Position numbers and translations under genes: made by a program
Origin: JACJWR01 sp963842975
GTDB taxonomy: Bacteria; Actinomycetota; Actinomycetes; S36-B12; UBA10799
Direction of reading: 5' to 3'
DNA length: 64,000 nucleotides
NCBI GenBank assembly: GCA_963842975.1
Contig: CAWJIH010000009.1
Coordinates: forward strand, 558,001-622,000
Part shown: piece after piece, positions 32,517 to 41,723 of the stretch
Position numbering within the stretch: position 1 is the stretch's first letter
Layout: every line of letters begins with the position of its first letter
Notes under the pieces: model-generated
Databases searched by the model: none
The model's input: the letters and a program-made list of their open reading frames with translations, nothing else
Told to the model about the DNA's origin: nothing

Positions 32517-33673
32517 GGGTGCGCCTCGCCTGACTCGGGCGGGACCTCGGCAGCAAGCCGGCCCGCACCGCCGCCACGGTTACTGATGACCAAAGCGACT
32601 AGCGGCACCGCTGCGACTGCGTAGGCCGCCAACGTTGCCTCGATTTCCCCAATGAGCGCGACGCCAGCCACCGCAGCCACCCCCACCGTGGCAGCGGCCA
32701 GCATCGGCCAGCGCCTGGACCCCGTCACCCAGTCCAGCATCGCCAGGGCGCCCACCACCACGACGGCGGGCCCGGTGAATAGCGCCAGCACGGTGACCGA
32801 GTCGTCCAAGGCCGCCGATTCCACGAGGAGTTTGGATAGCCCCACGGCCAAGCCGAGCAAACCCACGTGCAGGGCCCAGTGTGTCGACACCCAGAGCAAC
32901 CGTCGCGGCCCGGCCACGGACACGACGGATATGGGACCGGTGAAGTAGGCCCAGAACGTCACCACGAGCAGCGCAAGCGCCGCAGGCAACTCGATGATTT
33001 GGACCGACCAGAGCGATTCATTCTCCGCGGTCAGCACCATCTTCACCAGGATCTCCCCGATGATGATGAGCGTCAACTCACCAAGCCGATGTGCCAACCG
33101 ATGGACGTCGATGCGCCGATCCAACGACACCAGGCCAGCAGCGACGGCCAGCGCGACCAGCGCCAGGAGCCAAGTCGCCAGCCCCAGTGGATCGGGCACT
33201 ATCCAGGCCCCCGCCAGCGTGAGCATCGCGGCCACGGTCAGGATCATTGATTTCAATGGCATGGCGTGGGCACCGTCGCGCGTCAGCCATCCCAGCGCAA
33301 GGCAGGTGGCAAGCAGGACCGCGAGCAAGATGTCGAATACGCCGCTCGACGACGCGATGGTGTCGCCCGAGGCGACCGCGAGCATCAGCACCGCTGCCAT
33401 TTGGATGACGATGAGGACCACGACCGGCGTCGTCACAGTCCGCTGTTGGGTCGCGAAAGAGCCGGTGGCTCCGCCGGTGAGGACCCACGCGCTGGCGATG
33501 ATGCCGTATGCAGTCGCGAACCACACCGCGCCGAGCAACGAATAGTCGTAGCCGTAGCTTCCGGCGATGGCGATGATGCCCGCGGCGAAGGCGAGGTCGT
33601 AGAACAGGGCGAGCCACTGTGGCGCTGGCCAGAGCAGGCCGCGGCCTGCGTGAGTGGCAGTCGTGGTGGACAC
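32513..33673 (-). CDS. LtrA-like (low temperature requirement A) membrane protein
   Basis: A 386-residue protein with about ten membrane helices. QWLALFYDLAFAAGIIAIAG and RLGELTLIIIGEILVKMVL match the two conserved blocks of the LtrA family (FVELFYDLVFV and ERxGLxxIIxLGE), the second carrying the glutamate typical of the family. LtrA was named from Listeria growth at low temperature; the molecular activity is unknown. It leads a two-gene unit with the aminotransferase, which starts on its stop codon. The C-terminal tail is glycine/alanine and glutamate rich. Confidence 0.72.
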   Translation of the reverse strand: MSTTTATHAGRGLLWPAPQWLALFYDLAFAAGIIAIAGSYGYDYSLLGAVWFATAYGIIASAWVLTGGATGSFATQQRTVTTPVVVLIVIQMAAVLMLAVASGDTIASSSGVFDILLAVLLATCLALGWLTRDGAHAMPLKSMILTVAAMLTLAGAWIVPDPLGLATWLLALVALAVAAGLVSLDRRIDVHRLAHRLGELTLIIIGEILVKMVLTAENESLWSVQIIELPAALALLVVTFWAYFTGPISVVSVAGPRRLLWVSTHWALHVGLLGLAVGLSKLLVESAALDDSVTVLALFTGPAVVVVGALAMLDWVTGSRRWPMLAAATVGVAAVAGVALIGEIEATLAAYAVAAVPLVALVISNRGGGAGRLAAEVPPESGEAHP

Positions 33674-33792
33674 GGGGCAAGGGTAGGCCAGAGGTCGCCG
33701 CGGGAGTCGTCCATGTTCTGGTCCTGACGGCGTAATCGGTTCCGCCGCAGCAGGTTTTCCGGCGTACGGTGGGAATTAGGGAGGTGGCGATT

Positions 33793-35052
33793 ATGAAGAA
33801 GAACCGCTTGGCGTTTGGGGCCATGGTGGGTTGCGCGGCGTTGGTGGTGGCGGCCGGGTGTAGCGACACGGGATCCACCGGCGGCGCGGATTCGTCCGAC
33901 GGAACTGCTCCGGGCGACGGCAGCGCCGTAACGGTGCAGGACGTCTCCACTGACCTGGAGGCGCGGTTGGCGTCGGAGTTTGGCGACGCGAACCTGATGT
34001 GTGGAATGTCGGACCCCTTCAGCGGTGGATTCGCCAGCGGCCCCTTGCGTCAAGGTAATGCCGTGGAGTGCACCTACATGAGCGATGTCACCGTGCGTGA
34101 GCCCGATGAAATCATCTGGGCTGATGTGGTGGTGGTGATGGTGACCGACGACTCATACGTCTATTCCGCAGTGAAGAAGCTGATGTTCGAGGAGAAGGAA
34201 GCGGGAGCTGCGGAAGCGGCACCAGAGTGGTTGTATCGCGATGGCCTGACGTGCGAACAGTTGGTCAGCCCGCCGACAGCGGACACGCTGCCCGGGCCGG
34301 ACTTCGCACCACCGGCAGGTGCCTCGACTGCCTCCGGTTGGGAACAGGAAGGATTGACCTACCCCCAAGTCGTCTACTACTGGTTTGACAGCGGCCAACC
34401 CAGTGAACTTGATCCGAGCGGGGAGGGCCGTCCATGCAGCGACGCATACGATGCCGCCGATGTCGATGCCTTCTTCGCTGATCCCATCACCGTCAGTGGC
34501 ACGGCCGAAGACGTCGTCTGGACTGACCCGCCCATCACCACGTTTCAGATCCGCACCACTCTGGCCGAAGCCGACGACATGCCAGCGCCGGCAACCCAAG
34601 TTGATTGCTCGTTGGCCGGGCCGGTAACGAGGGGCAGTTCGTTCTCCTGCGCCCCCCGGCTGAACAGTGCAGCGGATGCTAGCGCTGTGGTCGTGGTGAA
34701 CGGCGACGGCGGTTTCATCGTCGGGCCGTCGGCCACCGAACAGCGGGAATCTGGGCAGGAAATCTCCGTGGCCTACTATGCGACAGGACTGACGTGCGAG
34801 CAGATTCAGCAGCCTGTCACCGAGGCAACCTTCGTCACCAGCCCAGGTGTGAGTTTCGAGCAGGCTGTGGCCAGCGTGCCCGGTCTGCAATCAAGCGGCC
34901 TGGACTACTTCAATGCCGTGCTCTACGCCTTTAGCACCAAAGATGCGTCCAAGATCGACTTCGACGATTCCGGCTGGCCGTGCACCGTTGAGTACCCGGC
35001 TGACGAAGTAGCCGCGGTCACCGGGTCGGTCCAAAATGTGAGCGCTGACTGA
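33793..35052 (+). CDS. Large secreted lipoprotein with DUF4333-like segments
   Basis: A 419-residue lipoprotein. MKKNRLAFGAMVGCAALVVA leads to the lipobox VAAGC at about residues 19-23, then a flexible Ser/Gly/Asp linker and a mature part with repeated Cys-containing blocks: LMCGMSDPF, VECTYMSD, LTCEQLVSPPTADTLPG and LTCEQIQQPVTEATFV, the last two being a duplicated motif about 190 residues apart; VDCSLAGPVTRGSSFSCAP resembles the DUF4333 pair seen in the other lipoprotein of this window. GGGAGG eight bases before the ATG fixes the start. It is probably anchored outside the membrane. Function unknown. Confidence 0.72.
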   Translation: MKKNRLAFGAMVGCAALVVAAGCSDTGSTGGADSSDGTAPGDGSAVTVQDVSTDLEARLASEFGDANLMCGMSDPFSGGFASGPLRQGNAVECTYMSDVTVREPDEIIWADVVVVMVTDDSYVYSAVKKLMFEEKEAGAAEAAPEWLYRDGLTCEQLVSPPTADTLPGPDFAPPAGASTASGWEQEGLTYPQVVYYWFDSGQPSELDPSGEGRPCSDAYDAADVDAFFADPITVSGTAEDVVWTDPPITTFQIRTTLAEADDMPAPATQVDCSLAGPVTRGSSFSCAPRLNSAADASAVVVVNGDGGFIVGPSATEQRESGQEISVAYYATGLTCEQIQQPVTEATFVTSPGVSFEQAVASVPGLQSSGLDYFNAVLYAFSTKDASKIDFDDSGWPCTVEYPADEVAAVTGSVQNVSAD

Positions 35053-35231
35053 GCGGGCTACTGGCGGACTCAGGACACGGATCTAGGCACAAAGCCACGC
35101 ACCTCAGTTGTTCATGCCGGTCGCTGAGTTCGCCACTGCCGAGGGCCAGGTGGCAAGGCTGGAACCGGCCGAGCAGGGAAACGACGAGCATCGCGCTGCA
35201 CGGCCCCGTCGGAAGGCCCAGGTATCCTCGC

Positions 35232-35259
35232 AGGACGGCCATGGCAGGACGGCCATGGC
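35232..35259. repeat. 14-bp perfect tandem duplication upstream of dnaE
   Basis: AGGACGGCCATGGC occurs twice back to back. Each copy holds GGCCATGGC, nearly palindromic. It lies in the dnaE promoter/leader region, 50-90 bases before the gene. Confidence 0.85.
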
Positions 35260-35290
35260 AGGCCGACCAGGCCGATCGTGGTGGGCGATT

Positions 35291-35325
35291 AGGGAGGCAA
35301 CTGACCTATGGGTTATGACCTATGA
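35291..35325 (+). promoter_or_regulatory. dnaE translation start region with a 5-codon minicistron
   Basis: AGGGAGG is ten bases before an ATG (35308) that opens a five-codon frame, MGYDL, whose TGA overlaps the dnaE ATG (ATGA). TGACCTATG occurs twice at a 14-base spacing, so a 14-bp tandem duplication appears to have moved the ribosome site away from dnaE and created the minicistron. dnaE would then be read by re-initiation, or ribosomes may use the first ATG weakly. Confidence 0.5.
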
Positions 35326-38300
35326 GTTCGTCCGGGGACTTCGTCCACCTGCATGTGCACACCGAATATTCGATGCTCGACGGTGCCGCGCGCCTGGACG
35401 ACCTGTTCAGTGAAGCCGCGCGGATGGGTATGCCGGCGGTGGCGATGACCGACCACGGCAACGTGTACGGCGCCTACGACTTCTGGAAGCGCGGCAAAGC
35501 CGCCGGTGTGAAACCGATCATCGGGATGGAGGGCTACTACGCCCCGCAGGGCCGCCGGGAGAAAGCGCCGTTCGACTTCGGTGGCGGCTACGACGAGGGC
35601 ACCGGCGAGGACGGCGAGCCGAACCCGGGCCGGGGCCGGCAGGCCTATACGCACATGACGTTGGTGGCCGAGACCACCGAGGGGATGCACAACCTGTTCC
35701 GGTTGTCGTCGCTGGCGTCGTTGGAGGGGTACTACCGCAAACCCCGATTCGACCGGGAACTGCTCGAGTCGTATGGCACGGGCATCATCGCCACTACTGG
35801 TTGCCCGTCCGGTGAGGTCAACCGGTGGCTGCAGGCTGGCGAATACGAACGCGCGCTGAAAGCTGCGGCCGACTTCCAGGAAATCCTCGGCCCGGGCAAT
35901 TTCTTCGTGGAGCTGATGGATCACGGCATCGGCATCGAGAAGCGTCACCGTGACGAGTTGCTGCAGATCGGCAAACACCTCAACCTGCCGCTGCTGGCTA
36001 CCAACGACCTGCACTACGTGTATCCCGACGACGCAGACATGCACGAGGTGCTGCTGTGCATCGGCACCCGCACCACCATGGACGACCCCAAGCGTTTCAA
36101 GTTCTCCGCCCGCGACTTCTACCTCAAGTCCGCCCAGGAGATGCGCACCCTGTGGCGGGACTTCCCAGAGGCGTGTGACAACACGCTGCTGATCGCCGAG
36201 CGTTGCAACGTGGAGTTCAACGAGGGCGCCAACCTGATGCCGCAGTTCCCGGTGCCTCCTGGGGAATCGGAGGAGTCCTGGCTGGTCAAGGAAGTCGAAC
36301 GGGGCCTCGCTGCGCGGTTCGCGCCGGATCCGGTGCCGGAGACGCATCGCAAGCAGGCCGCGTACGAGGTGAGCGTGATCTGCCAGATGGGCTTCCCGGG
36401 CTACTTCCTGGTGACTGCCGACCTCGTTCAGTACGCCAAGGACAACGGCATCCGGGTCGGTCCCGGCCGTGGATCGGCCGCCGGTGCGCTGATCGCCTAC
36501 GCACTCGGCATCACCGAACTCGACCCCATCGCCCACGGTCTGCTGTTCGAACGATTCCTCAACCCGGAGCGGGTATCCATGCCCGACATCGACATGGACT
36601 TCGACGAGCGTCGTCGCGGCGACATGATTCGCTACGCCACCGAGAAGTACGGCGAAGACCGGGTCGCGCAGATCATCACCTACGGATCGATCAAGGCCAA
36701 AGCTGCGATCAAGGACTCTGCCCGCGCCCTCGGCATGCCCTACGCCCTGAGTGACAAGATCACCAAAGCTATGCCGCCGGCGGTGATGGGCAAGGACATT
36801 CCGCTGGTCGGCATCTTCGACTCCAACCACAAGCGGTATTCGGAGGCTGGCGAATTCCGGGCGCTCTACGAGGCAGACCATGACGTGAAGCGGGTGGTCG
36901 ACACCGCCAAGGGCTTGGAGGGCCTCAAACGTCAGCCTGGAGTCCACGCCGCGGGGGTGATTCTCTGCCGTGAACCGCTGCTCGACGTGATCCCGATCTG
37001 GCGCCGCGATCAGGACGGCGCCATCATCACCCAGTTCGACATGGGCGCCTGCGAAACCTTGGGCCTGCTCAAGATGGACTTCTTGGGTCTGCGCAACCTC
37101 ACGGTCATCGACGACTGTCTACTCAACATCACTGCCAACCGGGGCGAGACGGTGGTGCTCGAGGGCCTCGAACTCGATGACCGCGCCACCTACGACCTGC
37201 TCACCCGCGGTGACACCCTCGGGGTGTTCCAACTCGATGGCGGACCGATGCGCGCGCTGCTGCGCAGCATGGCGCCGGACAACTTCGAGGACATCTCGGC
37301 GGTACTCGCGCTCTACCGGCCCGGGCCGATGGGCGCCAACGCCCACAACGACTACGCCGACCGCAAGAACGGCCGCAAACCGGTGGAACCGATCCACCCC
37401 GACCTGGCCGAACCGCTGGCGGAAATCCTGGGCGACACCTACGGGCTGATCGTCTACCAGGAACAGGTCATGGCGATCGCGCAGCAGTTGGCCGGCTACA
37501 CCTTGGGCAAGGCCGATCTGTTGCGCCGGGCAATGGGAAAGAAGAAGAAGGAGATTCTGGACGCGGAGTTCGTCCCGTTCCGCGACGGCATGGCAGCCAA
37601 CGGCTACTCCGACGACGCGATCAACACCTTGTGGGCCATCCTGGTGCCCTTCTCCGACTACGCCTTCAACAAGGCCCACACCGCTGGCTACGGGCTGGTG
37701 TCGTATTGGACGGCCTACCTCAAGGCCAACTACCCGGCCGAATATATGGCGGCGCTGCTCACGAGTGTCAAAGACGACAAGGACAAGTCGGCGATCTACC
37801 TCAACGAGTGCCGCAAGATGGGCATCAAGGTGCTGCCGCCGGATGTCAACGAATCGTCGGCGAACTTCACGACCATCGGCACCGACATCCGGTTCGGCCT
37901 CAATGCGGTGCGCAATGTGGGCGCGAACGTGGTCGAAGGCATCGTCCGGGCTCGGGCCGAATCTGGGGCCTACACCTCGTTCCCGGACTTCCTCGACAAA
38001 GTCGACATGGTTGTGTGCAACAAGCGGGTGCTGGAGTCCCTGTCCAAGGCGGGTGCGTTTGATTCGCTCGGGCACTCCCGGCGCGGGCTCGTTGCAGTGC
38101 ACGCCGAAGCCGTGGACGCGGTGGTGGAGGTGAAGAAGGCCAGCGCGGCGGGCCAATTCGACTTGTTTGGCGGATTCACCAGCGGCGAGGTGCCCGGGGC
38201 GGAGATTCAGGTGCCAGCAGGGGAGTGGGACAAACGAACCTTGCTCGCCTACGAGCGCGAGATGCTCGGGCTGTATGTGTCGGATCATCCGTTGAACGGA

Positions 38301-38867
38301 GTCGAGCACATCTTGTCGGCGAAGGTTGATGCGCCGATCGCCGCCTTGCACTCCGACGACCGCGCCGACGGGGCCAACCTCACCATCGGCGGGCTGGTCA
38401 CCTCGGTGCAGCGAAAGATCACCAAGAAGGGGGACTCCTGGGCGATCGTGAGCCTGGAAGACCTGGCTGGCTCGATCGACGTGATGGTGTTCCCCAAGAC
38501 GTACCAACTGGTGGGCCCGCACTGTGTCGAAGACGCCGTGATTCTGGTGAAGGGCCGGTTGGACAAGCGGGAAGAAGACGCGGTCAAGTTCATCGCGATG
38601 GAAGTGGCGCTGCCGGACCTCGACGTGGATCATGCCGGGCCGGTGTCGGTGCGGATGGAATCCAAACGTTGTGTGCCCGAGACGATCGAGAGTCTCAAAG
38701 AAATCCTGGCCACCCATCCCGGTACCTCTGAGGTGCAGTTGCGCCTAGTGCACGGCCCGCGTACCACCGTCATGCGGCTGCCGGATTCGCTGCGGGTGGA
38801 TCCCACCCCGGCGCTGTTCGGCGACCTCAAGGCCCTGCTCGGTCCAGGCTGCGTGGGGGCGGCGTGA
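35322..38867 (+). CDS. dnaE: DNA polymerase III alpha subunit
   Basis: The replicative polymerase, 1181 residues, a normal DnaE length. Domains in order: an N-terminal PHP domain (FVHLHVHTEYSMLDGA, MTDHGNVYGA, histidine-rich metal sites; actinobacterial DnaE PHP domains can proofread), the C-family polymerase palm and fingers with catalytic PDIDMDFDERRRGDMI and the GPGRGSAAGALIAYALGI block, VQRQPGVHAAG-type finger motifs (GLKRQPGVHAAGVI), the tandem HhH region near 810-900, an OB-fold (LTIGGLVTSVQRKITKKGDS) near 1020 and a C-terminal tau-binding part. The start is defined by the PHP domain; its ribosome site is displaced (see the minicistron). The next gene overlaps its stop by four bases. 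Confidence 0.97.
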   Translation: MSSSGDFVHLHVHTEYSMLDGAARLDDLFSEAARMGMPAVAMTDHGNVYGAYDFWKRGKAAGVKPIIGMEGYYAPQGRREKAPFDFGGGYDEGTGEDGEPNPGRGRQAYTHMTLVAETTEGMHNLFRLSSLASLEGYYRKPRFDRELLESYGTGIIATTGCPSGEVNRWLQAGEYERALKAAADFQEILGPGNFFVELMDHGIGIEKRHRDELLQIGKHLNLPLLATNDLHYVYPDDADMHEVLLCIGTRTTMDDPKRFKFSARDFYLKSAQEMRTLWRDFPEACDNTLLIAERCNVEFNEGANLMPQFPVPPGESEESWLVKEVERGLAARFAPDPVPETHRKQAAYEVSVICQMGFPGYFLVTADLVQYAKDNGIRVGPGRGSAAGALIAYALGITELDPIAHGLLFERFLNPERVSMPDIDMDFDERRRGDMIRYATEKYGEDRVAQIITYGSIKAKAAIKDSARALGMPYALSDKITKAMPPAVMGKDIPLVGIFDSNHKRYSEAGEFRALYEADHDVKRVVDTAKGLEGLKRQPGVHAAGVILCREPLLDVIPIWRRDQDGAIITQFDMGACETLGLLKMDFLGLRNLTVIDDCLLNITANRGETVVLEGLELDDRATYDLLTRGDTLGVFQLDGGPMRALLRSMAPDNFEDISAVLALYRPGPMGANAHNDYADRKNGRKPVEPIHPDLAEPLAEILGDTYGLIVYQEQVMAIAQQLAGYTLGKADLLRRAMGKKKKEILDAEFVPFRDGMAANGYSDDAINTLWAILVPFSDYAFNKAHTAGYGLVSYWTAYLKANYPAEYMAALLTSVKDDKDKSAIYLNECRKMGIKVLPPDVNESSANFTTIGTDIRFGLNAVRNVGANVVEGIVRARAESGAYTSFPDFLDKVDMVVCNKRVLESLSKAGAFDSLGHSRRGLVAVHAEAVDAVVEVKKASAAGQFDLFGGFTSGEVPGAEIQVPAGEWDKRTLLAYEREMLGLYVSDHPLNGVEHILSAKVDAPIAALHSDDRADGANLTIGGLVTSVQRKITKKGDSWAIVSLEDLAGSIDVMVFPKTYQLVGPHCVEDAVILVKGRLDKREEDAVKFIAMEVALPDLDVDHAGPVSVRMESKRCVPETIESLKEILATHPGTSEVQLRLVHGPRTTVMRLPDSLRVDPTPALFGDLKALLGPGCVGAA

Positions 38868-39379
38868 ACGCACGTACCTGGGGCGGCTGGGTGATCGTCT
38901 CGGCCGTCGTGGGTGTCGTGGTGGGGATGGCCTGGGCGCTTGCTGCACCGCAGGCCATCTTCGTGGTGGCCGGGGAGCAGTTCATCCGCACCAGCGCTCA
39001 GCCCGAGGAGTATTACTTCGCCGACCTGGTGCTCGGGGTGATGCTCGCCTGTGCCGGCTTCGGTCTGGCGCTTTTCTGGGCGCTGCGTGGGCAGGTCCGG
39101 CCGATGGCAAGCCTGCTGGGATTGATCACTGGAGGGGTGGTGGCGATCGCCATCGCGGTGCTGGTGGGTCAAGGCATCAGCGTCTCGGCGACCTCGGCGG
39201 TGGGGCTGGCAGACGGATTCGAAGTCGAGGCCGGTCTGCAGTTTCGTTCCTGGGCGATGATGGTGTGGTGGCCCACGGTGGTGGCCGTGGTATTCGCAGT
39301 GGCGCTGACTGGCCCCGGCCGGTCAGCGGCGACGGGCGATCGGGGCGGTGCGGACGTTGAGCACGTCGATGAGGTCTGA
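38864..39379 (+). CDS. DUF2567-like integral membrane protein
   Basis: A 171-residue protein with four membrane helices: WVIVSAVVGVVVGMAWALAA, LVLGVMLACAGFGLALFWAL, LLGLITGGVVAIAIAVLVG and MMVWWPTVVAVVFAVALTG, with an extracytoplasmic loop after the first. GTG overlaps the dnaE stop (GTGA), so it is co-translated with the polymerase. Length, topology and position between dnaE and ybaK fit the actinobacterial DUF2567 family. Function unknown. The last 57 bases overlap the convergent ybaK gene. Confidence 0.65.
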   Translation: MNARTWGGWVIVSAVVGVVVGMAWALAAPQAIFVVAGEQFIRTSAQPEEYYFADLVLGVMLACAGFGLALFWALRGQVRPMASLLGLITGGVVAIAIAVLVGQGISVSATSAVGLADGFEVEAGLQFRSWAMMVWWPTVVAVVFAVALTGPGRSAATGDRGGADVEHVDEV

Positions 39380-39829
39380 TGGTGCAAGCCGCACCTGCAG
39401 CCCCCGTTTGCCGGCCGATACGTAGACCGCGTCTTGCCCCACCAGCGAGGTGTCTGCGACCGTGGGCAGCCGCCGCTTGGTGCCGATCGGGGAAATCCCG
39501 CCGACGACGTAGCCGGTGACACGTTCGGCGTCATTGGCTTCGGCCAGGGTGGCTTTGGATCCGCCCACGGAATCGGCCAGGGCCTTCAGATCCAGTTGTT
39601 GGTCAGCGGGCACCAGCGCCAGGGTCGGGTCGCCGTCCACCATTGCCACCAGGGTTTTGAAGATCGCAGCGGCCGGCACGCCAAGGGCGGCCGCGGCGTC
39701 CAGGGCATAGCCGGAGTCGCCCGTCGATTCCACCGAATAGCTGTGAGTGGTGAAGTCGATGCCGGCGTCGGTCAGGATGGTGGTGGCGCGAGTGCCGCGG
39801 GCGGCGCGAGACCGGGGTTGGCGTGCCAC
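39323..39829 (-). CDS. ybaK: Cys-tRNA(Pro)/Cys-tRNA(Cys) deacylase
   Basis: A 168-residue YbaK/EbsC-type editing enzyme. ATTILTDAGIDFTTHSYSVE, ALDAAAALGVPAAAIFKTLV with the catalytic lysine of the family (FKTL), LVPADQQLDLKALADSVGG and VTGYVVGGISPIGTKRRLPT are all conserved. It hydrolyses cysteine mis-charged on tRNA-Pro in trans, in the cytosol. GTG follows directly on the stop of the LON-domain gene with no gap, so the two form one unit. The end overlaps the DUF2567 gene convergently. Confidence 0.92.
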   Translation of the reverse strand: MARQPRSRAARGTRATTILTDAGIDFTTHSYSVESTGDSGYALDAAAALGVPAAAIFKTLVAMVDGDPTLALVPADQQLDLKALADSVGGSKATLAEANDAERVTGYVVGGISPIGTKRRLPTVADTSLVGQDAVYVSAGKRGLQVRLAPSDLIDVLNVRTAPIARRR

Positions 39830-40483
39830 CTAGTTGGCCGATGTGGGGGTGTGGACGAGATCGACGGCGGGCACACTGGCCAATGCAGACATGATCCGCA
39901 GTTCCTGCCGCAAGCGACGACGGGCCAGGTGCAGCCGGGCTGCGGTATCCGGTGCGGCGAGCAGTTCCTGCTTCTGCTCCGGGGTGAGGATCATGGCTGC
40001 GGTCACGACGTAGCTCAACAACCGTGGGCTCAGCAGCGACGGGTCGACCTGCAACCCGATCGACTCCCGATAGGTACTGAACGCCCGTCGGACCGGCCCG
40101 GCCGCATCTTCCGGTTCCTCCCCATCGGGCTCGTCCAGGAACTCGACCTCAGCTTGCAGATAGTCGCGGGAGTCGTCTAGGTCCAGCAGTTGGAAGCGCC
40201 GGGAGCCGACAGCCTGCAAGCTGAATGTGCCGTCGGGGTTTTCGTTGAGCTCGCTGACCTCCGCCATAGTGCCGATATCGAAGAGGGCAGAGGCACCTCC
40301 CACCCCGACCTCTCGACCAGCCCGAATCCCGATGATGCCGAAGTGCCGTTCGCCGTCGGGCAGCGTCGCGAGGTCCTTGGCGAGTTCCCGATATCGAGGT
40401 TCGAAGAGCACCAGCGGCATCACGAGTCCGGGCACCAGTTGGTTTCCGAGGGGAAACAGCGGAATAAAGGCTGTGGCGGCCAT
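39830..40483 (-). CDS. LON peptidase substrate-binding domain protein
   Basis: A 217-residue stand-alone LON-SB domain without ATPase or protease. AFIPLFPLGNQLVPGLVMPL VLFEPRYREL is the domain's first block, then HFGIIGIRAGREVG, a beta-strand region ending FSLQAVGSRRFQLL, and a helical C-terminal half (LSYVVTAAMILTPEQKQELL). The ATG is chosen because the domain begins eight residues later; a longer frame to 40579 has no family support. Such proteins occur widely in actinobacteria next to ybaK and his genes; their substrate is unknown, but they may bind unfolded protein. It leads the ybaK gene. Confidence 0.88.
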   Translation of the reverse strand: MAATAFIPLFPLGNQLVPGLVMPLVLFEPRYRELAKDLATLPDGERHFGIIGIRAGREVGVGGASALFDIGTMAEVSELNENPDGTFSLQAVGSRRFQLLDLDDSRDYLQAEVEFLDEPDGEEPEDAAGPVRRAFSTYRESIGLQVDPSLLSPRLLSYVVTAAMILTPEQKQELLAAPDTAARLHLARRRLRQELRIMSALASVPAVDLVHTPTSAN

Positions 40484-40609
40484 GCCCCCACGGTATGCCG
40501 CCACCGTTCGGCGCGCGCGCTGTGTACCCGCACGGATGGTTGCCGCGCACCCTGAGTTACGGCTGATTCTCGGCCGCATACAGCTCGACGTAGCTAGCGG
40601 CGTCGGTGC

Positions 40610-41596
40610 TCACAACGAGTCCAGCAGGTCCGCAACCCGACCCGACGAACGTGACGCGGGCACCCGCAACGAGGTCCGCCACAACGGCTCGGCCAGCGAA
40701 CCACCAGGCGTTTCTTCGGCGACGTAGCCACGTTCGGCCAGCCACGTCAGGCGTTGCCGCGCAAGCGACTCGCTGATGTCCAAGATCGCTGCAACGCCAG
40801 CGGTGGTGGCCCCGCCGGTGCGCAGCAGAGTGCGTTGGATCGCCCGCATCGGACCGGGAGTCTCCAGCAGGTCGGTCATCGAACGCTCCGGCAACTGCAC
40901 CGTGACATTCCGGGAGACGCTCACACTGAGCAGGGCATCGTCGACGTGGAGTTCGTGGTTGTGTCCACCGGTGGTGCGCAGCCGATCGAGGCCATGCAGG
41001 TGCAATCCGGGGATGGTGGCTCCAGGGGTGAGGTCGGGAAACCGGAATCCAACGAACACCCCGTAGAAGCGATGGTGTTCCCAGCGGACCTCATCGGCCG
41101 CACACACCTCCTGATAGGGCCGATACGGAGGGTCTTGCGGTGGCACGCTGCGCAACAGCACCCGGCTGAAGCTTCCCTCCAGGCGCACCGTCACGATGGC
41201 CGCCGGATCGTCGGCCAAATCGTCAATCGCGGCGGCTACTCCGGCCCGGTCGACGTCGCGCAGTCGAGCAGTGCTCGGCGAATCCATCGTCGACACCACC
41301 ACGAACGGTGTGCGCCGGGTGAGCGGAACCAGATTGGCCCGGCCGGTGTAGTCCACCTGCCAGGGTTCGCCGTCCACCACGACGAGTTCGCCGTCAAGCC
41401 GGTCGAGGGTGCCGAGACCGATATCGCCGCCTGCCAGGGCCTCCTCGAGGGTGGTCACGCCGTCGTAGCCGCCGTCGAGCAACACGTGGGCCAGTTGCAG
41501 TTGGCGGGTGGCGTCGACGGTGTCGCAGCCGGCCAGGTCGGTTCCGCTACTTGTGCGCAGCGTCGCCGCGGCCGCTAATGGCGCATCGAGAGTCAT
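40610..41596 (-). CDS. Alpha-acetolactate decarboxylase fused to a winged-helix-like tail
   Basis: A 328-residue protein. Residues about 30-240 are acetolactate decarboxylase (BudA/AlsD): ALAGGDIGLGTLDRLDGELV, DYTGRANLVPLTRRTPFVVV, FYGVFVGFRFPDLTPGATIP and the zinc site GLHLHGLDRLRTTGGHNHEL (HxH plus a later H). This enzyme turns 2-acetolactate into acetoin. Unlike normal members (about 240-260 residues) it continues with GPMRAIQRTLLRTGGATTAG VAAILDISESLARQRLTWLA ERGYV, which has the look of a winged helix-turn-helix, then a serine/arginine tail. It may be a self-regulating enzyme or a dimer/interaction module. It is divergent from hisD; LON-ybaK lie downstream on the same strand. Confidence 0.75.
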   Translation of the reverse strand: MTLDAPLAAAATLRTSSGTDLAGCDTVDATRQLQLAHVLLDGGYDGVTTLEEALAGGDIGLGTLDRLDGELVVVDGEPWQVDYTGRANLVPLTRRTPFVVVSTMDSPSTARLRDVDRAGVAAAIDDLADDPAAIVTVRLEGSFSRVLLRSVPPQDPPYRPYQEVCAADEVRWEHHRFYGVFVGFRFPDLTPGATIPGLHLHGLDRLRTTGGHNHELHVDDALLSVSVSRNVTVQLPERSMTDLLETPGPMRAIQRTLLRTGGATTAGVAAILDISESLARQRLTWLAERGYVAEETPGGSLAEPLWRTSLRVPASRSSGRVADLLDSL

Positions 41597-41723
41597 GCCA
41601 TCCTTCCTGGGTGCACATTTGTGCCTGCCGCAGTCGAATCAAACCTTGGGTTGGTACACCTGCCCGCGAGCTAGACCCTTGTAGGCAACTCTAGCCCCGC
41701 TGGGCCCCGCGTACCATAAACCC

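Noticed and set aside
35313..36947. 544-codon minus-strand open frame opposite dnaE (and another of 532 codons at 37119-38717)
   Set aside because: Both are antisense shadows of dnaE caused by GC-rich third positions; no ribosome site and histidine/valine-rich composition unlike real proteins.
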